Source: Bacteroidales bacterium
Lineage (GTDB): Bacteria; Bacteroidota; Bacteroidia; Bacteroidales; UBA932
Reading direction: 5' to 3'
Length of the DNA stretch: 64,000 bases
Assembly (NCBI GenBank): GCA_017557535.1
Contig: JAFYYM010000073.1
Span: 1-64,000, forward strand
Shown here: piece after piece, positions 45,122-53,495 of the stretch
Numbering within the stretch: the stretch's first letter is position 1
Layout of the letters: each line of letters opens with the position of its first letter
Notes under the pieces: model-generated
Databases searched by the model: none
What the model was told of the DNA's origin: nothing
What the model saw: the letters and a program-made list of their open reading frames with translations, nothing else
Program-made: the position numbers and the translations under genes

Positions 45122-45666
45122 GAAGGTTATCATTGTTATTCATATTCTCCGCGACAGCGCTTCTGGTCGCCTCATGCGGCAAGAAGCAGCTCGAGTCCGT
45201 GTATGACAAGCAGGAGAGTAACATCGAGGCTATCATCTCGAATCTGACTAAAAGCAACCCTGACGCCACTGTGGAGCTCAACGACGGGATCGCGAAGGTG
45301 ACTGTGGCTCAAGGAGAAGGCACTCCACTAAGCGAGAATGGGGCCGTGGCTTTCTATTACGCCGGCTACTTCATCTCAGGCAAAAATCTGAGCAACAGCA
45401 ACCTTTTCGCCACCAACTACGAGACATTCGCCAACTCCATTAAATGGAACGTCTCGGACACCACCGCTTTCGGGATCATGACCATAAGACTTGACGAAAG
45501 CGATATCGTGGAAGGTTTGAGGAAAGGTTTGCCCGGAGTAAAAGGAGGCGAGGAGTGCTATATACTTTTCAACGGCAAACGAGGATTCGGCAAGAAGAAA
45601 ATAGCGAATGTTCCATCTAATGCCGCTCTGGCCTGGCATTTGTGGATTAAGAGCGTCAGCGATTAA
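45118..45666 (+). CDS. FKBP-like lipoprotein
   Basis: A 182-aa protein with lipobox LVASC (Cys20). The domain from about residue 55 has VTVAQGEGTPLSENGAVAFY and YAGYFISG, the strand pattern of FKBP-type prolyl isomerases, then DIVEGLRKGLPGVKGGEECY and IPSNAALAW-like ending (VPSNAALAWHLWIKSV). Some active-site aromatics are replaced, so catalytic activity is uncertain. It probably acts as a periplasmic folding factor. It overlaps nrnA by 4 bp and the next gene starts directly after its stop. Confidence 0.8.
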   Translation: MRRLSLLFIFSATALLVASCGKKQLESVYDKQESNIEAIISNLTKSNPDATVELNDGIAKVTVAQGEGTPLSENGAVAFYYAGYFISGKNLSNSNLFATNYETFANSIKWNVSDTTAFGIMTIRLDESDIVEGLRKGLPGVKGGEECYILFNGKRGFGKKKIANVPSNAALAWHLWIKSVSD

Positions 45667-46719
45667 ATGAATGAAAGTTTTTTTATGAATATATCGACAC
45701 AAAGAGTAACACTTGCCTGCGGGTTAGCAGCCGCCATTATGGTCGTCCTGTCAGGCTGCGCGAAAGAAAGCTCAATTGACACCAGCAGCGTGGAGAAGGA
45801 GTATATGAAGGCATGGATCGGAGCCAACCATCCCGGAGTCTCCGCTTCCGGTCGGGGAATCTATATCCTCGAGGACGTACCCGGTTCTGGTGCCGCGGTG
45901 ACAGATGACGATTTCTACCTTTTCATCGAATACACTTCCACTGATCTTAAAGGTAATGTCAGCGGGACTTCCTCAAAGAAACTCTCACAGCAGATAGGCT
46001 CTTACAACCCCACATATTACTACGGCGACCAGATCCTCATAAAGGATGAGGCTTATACCCAAGTGGGATTGATGGACTTGATTGACGGTATGAGGATAGG
46101 AGGAAAGCGTGTCGGTGTGATTCCCGGATGGCTGAATGTGGTACAGAAAGACTACAACAACAAAGTATCAGGCAGCAACTCCATTTACACCATTACCCTC
46201 AAGGATAAGACTGAGGATATCACCGCCTGGGAGATTGACACTCTCTCGAGATACGTCGCGGTCCACATGCCTGGTGTAGACTCAACGTTTTACGGGTACT
46301 ATTGCAAGACCTTGAAAGAGCCCACCTCCGAAAGTACATTCTCCTCAGACACGACGTATTACATCAACTATACCGGTCGTCTCCTCAACGGACAAGTGTT
46401 TGACACCACGGTCGAGGACACCGCCAAAGTGTACGGATTCTACTCAAACAAAAAGACTTATCAGCCGACGATGGTGACCCCTTCGGACGATGATGACTAC
46501 ACCAAAATAACCATCGGAGGCACTGACACCTCAGAGGGAACCACCGTGGTCAAGGGATTCGCCTACTGTTTGTCGAAGCTCAGGCCTTTTGAGAAGGTCA
46601 CGTGCGCCTTCTATTCCGATCTCGGTTATGGGTATTCAGGATCAGGATCCACCATTCCGAAGTTCGCTCCGATAGTCTTTGATATCGAGGTCGTCGAAAA
46701 GCCATCTGACGATGACTGA
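45667..46719 (+). CDS. Lipoprotein with FKBP-type prolyl isomerase domain(s)
   Basis: A 350-aa protein; the alternative start at 45685 fits the signal peptide better (lipobox LSGC, Cys25 from that Met). The N-terminal half looks like a degenerate FKBP domain (YILEDVPGSGAAVTDDDFYL, LMDLIDGMRIGGKRVGVIPG). The C-terminal half is a clearer FKBP domain (YYINYTGRLLNGQVFDTTVE, VVKGFAYCLSKLRPFEKVTC, DLGYGYSGSGSTIPKFAPIV). Predicted to be lipid-anchored in the periplasm. It overlaps the MATE gene by 8 bp. Confidence 0.85.
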   Translation: MNESFFMNISTQRVTLACGLAAAIMVVLSGCAKESSIDTSSVEKEYMKAWIGANHPGVSASGRGIYILEDVPGSGAAVTDDDFYLFIEYTSTDLKGNVSGTSSKKLSQQIGSYNPTYYYGDQILIKDEAYTQVGLMDLIDGMRIGGKRVGVIPGWLNVVQKDYNNKVSGSNSIYTITLKDKTEDITAWEIDTLSRYVAVHMPGVDSTFYGYYCKTLKEPTSESTFSSDTTYYINYTGRLLNGQVFDTTVEDTAKVYGFYSNKKTYQPTMVTPSDDDDYTKITIGGTDTSEGTTVVKGFAYCLSKLRPFEKVTCAFYSDLGYGYSGSGSTIPKFAPIVFDIEVVEKPSDDD

Positions 46720-48112
46720 TAATCATCTGGCACCAACCGAGTTAGGAACAGAGAAAGTAGGCAGCCTTCTTAAGAGATACGCGGTCCCTGGCATCATCGC
46801 CATGACCGCGTCTTCTTTGTATAATATGGTGGACAGCATCTTCATCGGACATATTCCCGGCGAAGGTTCACTGGCTCTGTCCGGTCTGGCTGTCACTTTC
46901 CCTTTGATGAACCTGAGCACTGCTTTGGGTACACTGGTTGGAGTCGGTGCGGCAACTCTCATCTCCGTTCTTCTAGGGCAGAAGAACTATCAGGCCGCAA
47001 ACAAGGTGCTGGCGAATGACATCAGCCTCAACTGCCTAACCGGCATCATCTTCGCCGCGGTGTGCCTGGTGTTCCTCGATCCTATCCTGACCTTCTTCGG
47101 AGCGAGTCCCAACACCCTCCCTTTTGCCAGGGAATACATTACAGTGATCCTTTTGGGGAATGTCATCACCCACCTGTACTTCGGCCTTAACGCCTTGATC
47201 CGATCCTCGGGCAATCCCCGGCTGGCGATGAGGCTGACCTTGTTCACGGTCATATCCAACACAATACTCGATCCGATATTCATTTTCGTTCTCGGAATGG
47301 GTATCCAAGGAGCCGCCATCGCCACTGTTCTATGCCAGACTATGGCCTTATCCTACTCCCTTAGATATTTCACAAGGAAAGACAACCTCCTGAGACTGCC
47401 CAAGGGGATATTCGATCTGGATTGGAGAATCGCCAAAGACTCCCTCGCCATAGGTATGGGGCCATTCCTCATGAACTCGGCGTCTTGCATAGTCACGATG
47501 TTCATCAACCAGCAGCTCCTTAAATACGGCGGGGACCTCGCCATCGGAGCGTATGGAATCGCGAACAGGATCAACTTCATGTTCATTATGGTGGTGATGG
47601 GATTCAACCAGGGGATGCAGCCTATCGCCGGCTATAATTTCGGGGCCCTTAAGTATTCAAGAGTCAAGAAAGTGTTCAAACTGACCGCTTTATGGGCCAC
47701 CGGGGTGTGCATGCTGTGGTTTGTGGCCTCGGAATTCTTCCCAGGTGTGATGGTCAAGGTATTCACTAATGATCCCGAGCTTATAGACTTAGCCGATAAA
47801 GGATTAAGGTTGATGAACCCGGTTGTGATCCTGGTCGGATGGCAGATGGTATCGACTAACTTCTTCCAAAGCCTCGGGATGGTCGGGAAATCAATTTTCC
47901 TGTCCTTGAGCAGACAACTCCTGTTCCTTGTGCCGCTGATCTATGTGCTGCCGCTGTTTATGGGGACAAAAGGGGTCTTCTTCTCATTCCCGGCCTCTGA
48001 CCTTATTGCCTGCATCACTACTCTCGTATTGATTCACAATTTGTTCCGCAAGTTCAGTAAACTTCAGGACGGGGACCCGCCCACTATACTCGGAAGCAAG
48101 ATAAAACAATAA
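46712..48112 (+). CDS. MATE-family efflux transporter
   Basis: A 466-aa inner-membrane antiporter with 12 predicted helices, from the ATG at 46712 that overlaps the FKBP stop. NorM/DinF-branch features are visible: MTASSLYNMVDSIFIGHIPG in helix 1, LGTLVGVGAATLISVLLGQK, and the second-half repeat GMGPFLMNSASCIVTMFINQ with FNQGMQPIAGYNFGA. Family members export cationic drugs or metabolites in exchange for Na+ or H+. The substrate is not readable. Confidence 0.92.
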   Translation: MTDNHLAPTELGTEKVGSLLKRYAVPGIIAMTASSLYNMVDSIFIGHIPGEGSLALSGLAVTFPLMNLSTALGTLVGVGAATLISVLLGQKNYQAANKVLANDISLNCLTGIIFAAVCLVFLDPILTFFGASPNTLPFAREYITVILLGNVITHLYFGLNALIRSSGNPRLAMRLTLFTVISNTILDPIFIFVLGMGIQGAAIATVLCQTMALSYSLRYFTRKDNLLRLPKGIFDLDWRIAKDSLAIGMGPFLMNSASCIVTMFINQQLLKYGGDLAIGAYGIANRINFMFIMVVMGFNQGMQPIAGYNFGALKYSRVKKVFKLTALWATGVCMLWFVASEFFPGVMVKVFTNDPELIDLADKGLRLMNPVVILVGWQMVSTNFFQSLGMVGKSIFLSLSRQLLFLVPLIYVLPLFMGTKGVFFSFPASDLIACITTLVLIHNLFRKFSKLQDGDPPTILGSKIKQ

Positions 48113-48118
48113 CCAGAT

Positions 48119-48733
48119 ATGAGTGACAAACACACCATAATCAATATCGGCCGCCAATACGGCAGTGGCGGGAAAGAGGTCGCCACAACTATCGGCAAAG
48201 CCCTTGGGATAGAGGTGTATGACAACGAACTGATCTCCAAGGCAGCTGAGGAGAGTGGATTCAGCAAGGAGGTATTTGAAAGAAGTGACGAGAGGAGAAG
48301 CGTCTTCAACCTGTTTTCCTTCTTTGGCACAGAAAGGTTTGGAAGCTCCCAGAACTACATGGGTGACAATGAGTTATTCAAGATCCAAAGTGAAGTGATC
48401 AGGGGTATAACGGATAAGGGCCCGGCAATTTTCGTTGGCAGATGCTCCAACTATATACTAAGGGACAAGACATGTCTGGATGTTTTCGTGTCCGCCCCTC
48501 TTGAGGCCAGGGTAGCCAGAGTGATGGGAAGACTTGGAATCAGTGAGGATGAGGCCAAGACTCGTATTGAAAGGCAGGACCGCACCAGACAGACTTACTA
48601 CAACTTCTTCACTTTCGGCAACTGGGGCGCAGCCTCAGATTACGACATGTGTGTGGACTCGTCCATATTGGGCATAGAAGGTACAGCTGACCTGATCGTT
48701 GATTTCGGCAGAAAGGCCGGATTGATATTCTGA
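48119..48733 (+). CDS. Cytidylate kinase-like family protein
   Basis: A 204-aa P-loop protein with INIGRQYGSGGKEVATTIGK (Walker A-like GSGGKE near residue 16), VGRCSNYIL and RVMGRLGISEDEAKTRIERQ with the Arg-rich LID. This is the cytidylate kinase-like family (PF13189), distinct from the true CMP kinase Cmk. Substrate is not known. It lies 6 bp after the MATE gene and 14 bp before the serine hydrolase gene. Confidence 0.85.
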   Translation: MSDKHTIINIGRQYGSGGKEVATTIGKALGIEVYDNELISKAAEESGFSKEVFERSDERRSVFNLFSFFGTERFGSSQNYMGDNELFKIQSEVIRGITDKGPAIFVGRCSNYILRDKTCLDVFVSAPLEARVARVMGRLGISEDEAKTRIERQDRTRQTYYNFFTFGNWGAASDYDMCVDSSILGIEGTADLIVDFGRKAGLIF

Positions 48734-48747
48734 TAACCTTAGAGTAA

Positions 48748-50037
48748 ATGAGGATGACTAAAAGAACGAGAATCATCGTCGCGTCAACGCTCACACTGTT
48801 GATCCTCGCGACTGTCGCTATGACTTCCAGTTTCGGCGGCAAGGAACAGGCTGTACGGCGGCTTCCTGTCAACCTCAATGAGACCCTGACCAATGAGGTC
48901 TCCGACACCGCCACATTAAGAGGGTTTGACAGACAAGTCAAAGACTACATGACCGCATGGGGATTGAAAGGCGTGTCGCTCTCTGTCATGCGCAATGACT
49001 CCCTGTTATATTCCAAAGGATATGGATGGGCTGATGATAAGGAACCGATGGAGCCCAGCCATATCATGAGAATGGCTTCAGTGTCGAAGTTGATAACGGC
49101 TGTCGGGATAATGATACTTCAGGAGAGAGGAATGCTCACCTTGAAGGACCAGGTTTTCGGCCCTGGAGGGATCCTTGATGACTCGCTCTACAATGCTGCG
49201 ATAGCCGACACCCTATACAAGAAAATCACTGTAGAGGATCTCTTGCGCCACAAGGGAGGCTTCTCGAAGAAGGGAGGGGATCCGATGTTCTCGACCAGAT
49301 GGTTAATGATGCAGAACCGCTGGAAAGATGTCCCCACCAAGGAACAGCTCACTGTGGTACAGTTGAAAAGGCCCCTCAATTTCGAACCCGGAACTTGGCA
49401 GGATTATTCCAACTACGGTTACCTGGCGCTTTCCATGGTCATCGAGAAACTGTCAGGGATGTCATACGAGGATTTCATCCAGGAAAACGTCTTTCACCCT
49501 GCTGGATGCGTGAATTTCAAGATAGCCGGGAACTATTATGCGGACAAGCATCCAGGAGAGACTCGATACTATGTCCAGAAAGATGACGAACCTGTAGAGG
49601 AGTTCAACAACAGCGGAAGAAAAGTGACCAGGAGCTACGGGGGCAACAATGTCACTGGATTGCTCGGGGCCGGGGCATGGGTAGGTTCCACGCCTGAGCT
49701 CGCACTGTTTGTGGCCTCGATTGATGGCAAGCCGGAGGTGCCGGACATCATAAGCGAGGCAAGCGTCAAAGCCATGACCGAGTATTTCGACCCGGACACT
49801 TTCTCTCTTGGCTGGAACGACACCAAGCCTACCGGAGAATGGACCCGCACCGGGACATTCGCAGGCACAAGTGCCCTTGTGAAGTATTTCCCTGACGGGG
49901 AGTGCTGGGTCTTCATATCCAACACCAGCACATATAAAGGCCCGGGCCTCGCGAAGTTCACGACCGAACTCTTTGAGAATCTCCGGGCCTCCTATTCCAC
50001 AAAATTCCCGAAACGGAATCTCTTCTACGCGGAATAA
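48748..50037 (+). CDS. Serine hydrolase, class C beta-lactamase/DD-peptidase fold
   Basis: A 429-aa protein with an N-terminal membrane anchor or uncleaved signal (about residues 7-27). The penicillin-binding fold motifs are visible: SxxK at Ser111-Lys114 (SVSK in MASVSKLITAVG), Tyr220-Ser-Asn222 (YSNYGYLAL), and a C-terminal HTG-like position replaced by RTGTFAGTS. Family members hydrolyse peptides, esters or peptidoglycan stems; true beta-lactamase activity should not be assumed. An in-frame ATG two codons later is an alternative start. The second structured repeat element begins right after its stop. Confidence 0.85.
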   Translation: MRMTKRTRIIVASTLTLLILATVAMTSSFGGKEQAVRRLPVNLNETLTNEVSDTATLRGFDRQVKDYMTAWGLKGVSLSVMRNDSLLYSKGYGWADDKEPMEPSHIMRMASVSKLITAVGIMILQERGMLTLKDQVFGPGGILDDSLYNAAIADTLYKKITVEDLLRHKGGFSKKGGDPMFSTRWLMMQNRWKDVPTKEQLTVVQLKRPLNFEPGTWQDYSNYGYLALSMVIEKLSGMSYEDFIQENVFHPAGCVNFKIAGNYYADKHPGETRYYVQKDDEPVEEFNNSGRKVTRSYGGNNVTGLLGAGAWVGSTPELALFVASIDGKPEVPDIISEASVKAMTEYFDPDTFSLGWNDTKPTGEWTRTGTFAGTSALVKYFPDGECWVFISNTSTYKGPGLAKFTTELFENLRASYSTKFPKRNLFYAE

Positions 50038-50040
50038 CCG

Positions 50041-50158
50041 CTGCGCCAAGAGACCTCCCTCCATGAACCGCCGCTTCGCGGCCCTTCCCTAAAGGGCCCC
50101 TCCCTCTTAACGTGCCGAGGGTGGCAGTGGTTCAAGGAGGGAGGTCTCTTGGTGCGAC
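50041..50158 (+). repeat. Structured palindromic element, copy 2
   Basis: It fills the gap between the convergent serine hydrolase and phosphotransacylase genes. Outer arms 50044-50069 and 50129-50156 pair over about 25 bp with one mismatch and a small bulge. The 59-nt core (50070-50128) matches the copy 1 core on the opposite strand. Its second half, from CCTCCCTCTTAACGTG through GGCAGT, is identical to copy 1. Inner hairpins are GCCGC/GCGGC and GGCCCTT/AAGGGCC, which share bases and exclude each other, plus CCCTC/GAGGG. The base pairs differ from copy 1 in a compensating way. No T tract follows on either strand. Confidence 0.85.
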
Positions 50159-50163
50159 TGACG

Positions 50164-51075
50164 CTATTTGTTGACGAACATCACCGCCTCGGCGATGGAG
50201 TTCAGCTTGGTGTCCACGCTGTCAGCGCGGCTGGCAAGCACGCAAGGCGCAGTGGTTCCGACCAGCATACCGGCCTGACGGACGCCCGTGGCCAGCTTGG
50301 AGTTGGTCTTCCAGAACACATTGGCAGACTCGATGTTAGGGAACTGGAGGCAATCGGCGTCTCCAGCCACGGGGCTGACAAGCTTCTTGATCTGTACGGA
50401 CTCCTGATCGATAGCGACATCCAAGGCTAGAGGGCCATCAGCCACACAACCCTTGATCTGTCCACGATCACACATCTTAGCGAGCTGGGCGGCCTCGACG
50501 CAAGCCGGCATCGAGTCGAGCATCTGCTCGGAGGCCGCGATGAAGGCAAGCTTAGGTTTCTCGATTCCGAATGACTTGGCCACACCCACAAGGTAACCAG
50601 CTATCTTGACCTTCTGACGGAAATCCGGAAGAGGAATGACAGCCATGTCAGAGAGGAAGAGAAGCTTATGATAGTTAGGGTTCTCGATGACTCCGACGTG
50701 GCTCAGGACGCCCTTCGGAGGGAGAAGACCAGTCTCCTTATTGAGGATGGCGCGCAGGAACTTGTCTGTGGAGCAAAGACCCTTCATCAAAACATCACCG
50801 TCACCATCGTGAACCAGCTGCACAGCCTTGGAGACAGCCTTCAGCTCAACCGGCTCATTAACGATGTCGAACATCTCGATGTCGATGCCAAGCTTTTCGC
50901 AAGTCTGAGCGATAAGGTTCTTGTCTCCGACAAGTGTAACCTTCACAAAACCCATCTCGGAAGCCTTGGCGCAGGCCTCAATAGTGTGCTCATCCACGGC
51001 CCAAGCCGCGATCATCTTCTTGCAGATACCCTTTTCTTTGAGCTCCGCGAAAACATCAGCGAATTTAGTGATCAT
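50164..51075 (-). CDS. Phosphate acyl(butyryl/acetyl)transferase
   Basis: A 303-aa protein of the Pta/Ptb family, converting acyl-CoA and phosphate to acyl phosphate and CoA. The short length and the TSTDKFLRAILNKETGL-type segment (GLCSTDKFLRAILNKETG) resemble phosphate butyryltransferase rather than the longer Pta. A family-typical C-terminal region with KTNSKLATGVRQAGMLVGTT is present. It lies 21 bp after ackA, so it probably makes acetyl phosphate for acetate formation, with butyryl activity possible. The gene order is ackA first. Confidence 0.85.
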   Translation of the reverse strand: MITKFADVFAELKEKGICKKMIAAWAVDEHTIEACAKASEMGFVKVTLVGDKNLIAQTCEKLGIDIEMFDIVNEPVELKAVSKAVQLVHDGDGDVLMKGLCSTDKFLRAILNKETGLLPPKGVLSHVGVIENPNYHKLLFLSDMAVIPLPDFRQKVKIAGYLVGVAKSFGIEKPKLAFIAASEQMLDSMPACVEAAQLAKMCDRGQIKGCVADGPLALDVAIDQESVQIKKLVSPVAGDADCLQFPNIESANVFWKTNSKLATGVRQAGMLVGTTAPCVLASRADSVDTKLNSIAEAVMFVNK

Positions 51076-51096
51076 TGTTATATGGTTATCAGATTA

Positions 51097-52311
51097 TTAT
51101 TCATCGATACTCTGGACAAGATGCATCGTGTCACGAGCAATGACAAGTTCCTCATCCGTGGTCACGAGAGCGACCTTGACCTTTGACTCCGGCAGAGAGA
51201 TCACGGTGTCTACTCCCCATGCGGTGTTCGCCTCATAATCGAAAGCGAGACCAAGATATGTGAAGTTCTCACAGACTCTGCGGCGCAGGCGGCTGTTGTG
51301 TTCCCCGATTCCTCCGGTGAAGAAAATGGCATCCACGCCATTCATCTCCGCGACAAAGGCTCCGATATACTTGATCATCTGGAAAGAGAGCATCTTCAGG
51401 GTCAGCTTGGCCTTGAAGTCTCCCCCATTCGCCAGCTCATCCATCTCGCGGGCATCAGATGTCTTTTGGGAGACTCCGAGGAAACCACTTTTCTTGTTCA
51501 CCAGTGTGTACATCTCATCCGGAGAGATGTTCTCTTTTTTCATAATGTACAGGATGGCGTTCGGATCCACGTCTCCACACCTGGTTCCCATGATGAGTCC
51601 CTCAAGTGGAGTGAGACCCATGGAAGTGTCGATGGATTTACCGTTATGGATAGCTGTGATGGAGCTTCCATTACCGATATGGCAGGTTATGATTCTTGAC
51701 TCATTGACATCAAGCCCGACCATCTTGGCGCCTTTGTTAGCCACGAACTGATGGCTGGTGCCATGGGCTCCGTAACGGCGGATATGATACTTCTCATAAT
51801 ACTCGTACGGAAGGCCGTACATGTAAGCCTGGGGAGGCATCGTCTGGTGGAAAGCTGTGTCAAAAGTGACCACCTGGGGCACATTGGGCAGCACTTCCTG
51901 GCAAGCCCTTATACCCAGAAGGTGGGCGGGATTATGGAGCGGGGCGAAATCACAGCAGAAATCTATCTTCGACAAAACGTCCTCATCGACTATGGCGCTG
52001 CCAGAGAAAAAGTCGGCACCCTGGACGATCCTGTGACCTACAGCCTCGATATCCTCGAATGATTTCAGCACTCCGTAATCCTTATCCACAAGGGCGTCAA
52101 GCACCAGCTGCATACCGACAGTATGGTCAGGAATATAAAGATCTTTGACGACCTTATCCCTACCGATAGGAGTGTGCTGCAGTCTTCCGGACTCAAGTCC
52201 GATTTTCTCCACTATACCCTTGGCCAGCAAGTCATAAACGTCATCGCTTCTCATGTCAAGCAACTGGTACTTGATCGAGGAGCTTCCGCAATTGATAACA
52301 AGAATGATCAT
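51097..52311 (-). CDS. ackA: Acetate kinase
   Basis: Makes acetate and ATP from acetyl phosphate. The 404-aa protein has the signature INCGSSSIKYQLLDM at the N terminus, VGHRIVQGADFF, FDTAFHQTMPPQAYMYGLP, RRYGAHGTSHQFVA and the second signature FFTGGIGEHNSRLRRRV near the C terminus. Length is normal. A two-box promoter lies 30 nt upstream, overlapping the divergent comEC start. Confidence 0.97.
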   Translation of the reverse strand: MIILVINCGSSSIKYQLLDMRSDDVYDLLAKGIVEKIGLESGRLQHTPIGRDKVVKDLYIPDHTVGMQLVLDALVDKDYGVLKSFEDIEAVGHRIVQGADFFSGSAIVDEDVLSKIDFCCDFAPLHNPAHLLGIRACQEVLPNVPQVVTFDTAFHQTMPPQAYMYGLPYEYYEKYHIRRYGAHGTSHQFVANKGAKMVGLDVNESRIITCHIGNGSSITAIHNGKSIDTSMGLTPLEGLIMGTRCGDVDPNAILYIMKKENISPDEMYTLVNKKSGFLGVSQKTSDAREMDELANGGDFKAKLTLKMLSFQMIKYIGAFVAEMNGVDAIFFTGGIGEHNSRLRRRVCENFTYLGLAFDYEANTAWGVDTVISLPESKVKVALVTTDEELVIARDTMHLVQSIDE

Positions 52312-52339
52312 TATCCTAAAAAATAAAAATATCGAGACA

Positions 52340-52371
52340 CAAAGATACGAAATTAATGAGTAATTTTACAA
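52340..52371 (-). promoter_or_regulatory. Promoter for ackA-ptb
   Basis: Minus-strand TTG (52369-52371), 21-nt spacer, TATCTTTG (52340-52347). The -33 box lies inside the first codons of the divergent comEC-like gene. Confidence 0.5.
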
Positions 52372-53495
52372 AAATTAAGGACTTGGCTATGAAGGACTCG
52401 GGAGTTATCGCGGGGATAGGGATTCCATTCGCGGCCGGAGTCGCCGCGGGAGCTTACCTGGCGGCAATATCGCCTCATATCCCGATCCTGATTCCCTTTT
52501 CCATGGCGGTTCTGCTGCCCCTCACTTCAACCTTCACATATCTTGAAACTGACAGCCGTCGCCCGCGCCGGGTGGCATTCGCCCTTCTGTTCCTTCTCAC
52601 GGGAGTATTCTGTTCCATTAACTCCTCAATCAGCTCCGGAATCCATATTCCCGAAGGCCCCATCACCAGACTCGCCTCATATGGAGGAGTCAGACTCCGA
52701 TGCCTTATCGACTCTATTCCCTATCCCTCAGACACAACCGGCCCTCTTGTCAAAGCATTGCTTACAGGTGACAGGAGCGAGCTCGGTAAAGATGTCAAAG
52801 AGATTTTCCGGACAAGCGGGGCTTCCCACATCCTGGCCCTCTCAGGGCTTCATATGGGCATATTATATCTCATCCTTTCAAAACTCACGACACCTTTGGG
52901 GAATAGCCCGCTTGCCAGGAAAACAAGGTACATCTTGATTATTTGCGCCGCTGGTTTCTACACGTTGATGACCGGCGCCACCCCTTCAATCATCCGAGCC
53001 TTTCTGTTCATCACAATAGGTGAGACCGCCAGGTTGACAGGAAGGAGCCGATTTACCATCGGAACGCTTATTTTCGCGCTCACCGTCCAACTGGCGATGA
53101 GTCCCGAGGTCATAACCTCACTCGGATTCCAACTCTCCTATCTGGCCATCGCTGGAATCGCCGTGATTTATCCTACCCTTGAGAAGATCTACCCGAAAGC
53201 GGAAGGTCTGCGGGGCAGAATAGATCCTATGAGAAAGATCTGGGAAGGTGCTGCCTTGTCCATATCGTGCCAGGCCTTCACCGCCCCGCTGGTTTGGTAC
53301 CGATTCCATACTTTCCCGAAATATTTCATTATCACCAACTTGACCGCCCTTCCACTGACAAGCGCGGTCATGGTCCTTTCGGTCACCACGATCGCGCTGT
53401 CTGGTCTCGGGATATGCCCGGAGCCTCTTATTCTACTAGACGATAAAGCCGTCCAACTGCTTATAAGCTGCCTCTGGATTATCAGCTCACTCTGA
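52356..53495 (+). CDS. ComEC/Rec2-family membrane protein, channel domain only
   Basis: A 379-aa polytopic membrane protein. The ComEC domain signature GASHILALSGLHMGILYLIL is present, as are GATPSIIRAFLFITIGETAR and TSLGFQLSYLAIAGIAVIYP. N-terminal helices and a short DUF4131-like segment precede it. The metallo-beta-lactamase domain found at the C terminus of classic ComEC is absent, and the frame stops after SCLWIISSL. ComEC forms the DNA-uptake channel in competence; whether this short form transports DNA is unknown. Its 3' end overlaps the convergent fucP gene by 14 bp. Confidence 0.88.
   Translation: MSNFTKIKDLAMKDSGVIAGIGIPFAAGVAAGAYLAAISPHIPILIPFSMAVLLPLTSTFTYLETDSRRPRRVAFALLFLLTGVFCSINSSISSGIHIPEGPITRLASYGGVRLRCLIDSIPYPSDTTGPLVKALLTGDRSELGKDVKEIFRTSGASHILALSGLHMGILYLILSKLTTPLGNSPLARKTRYILIICAAGFYTLMTGATPSIIRAFLFITIGETARLTGRSRFTIGTLIFALTVQLAMSPEVITSLGFQLSYLAIAGIAVIYPTLEKIYPKAEGLRGRIDPMRKIWEGAALSISCQAFTAPLVWYRFHTFPKYFIITNLTALPLTSAVMVLSVTTIALSGLGICPEPLILLDDKAVQLLISCLWIISSL

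Noticed and set aside
48748-50037. Serine hydrolase as a beta-lactamase resistance gene
   Set aside because: SxxK and YxN are shared by the whole penicillin-binding fold. The third KTG/HTG motif is atypical, so a resistance function is not supported.
42103-50158. The paired elements as integron attC sites, CRISPR repeats or REP sequences
   Set aside because: attC sites have conserved outer arms and variable centres, the opposite of what is seen. There are only two copies 8 kb apart with no spacers, excluding CRISPR. REP elements are single short hairpins, and no RAYT transposase is present.
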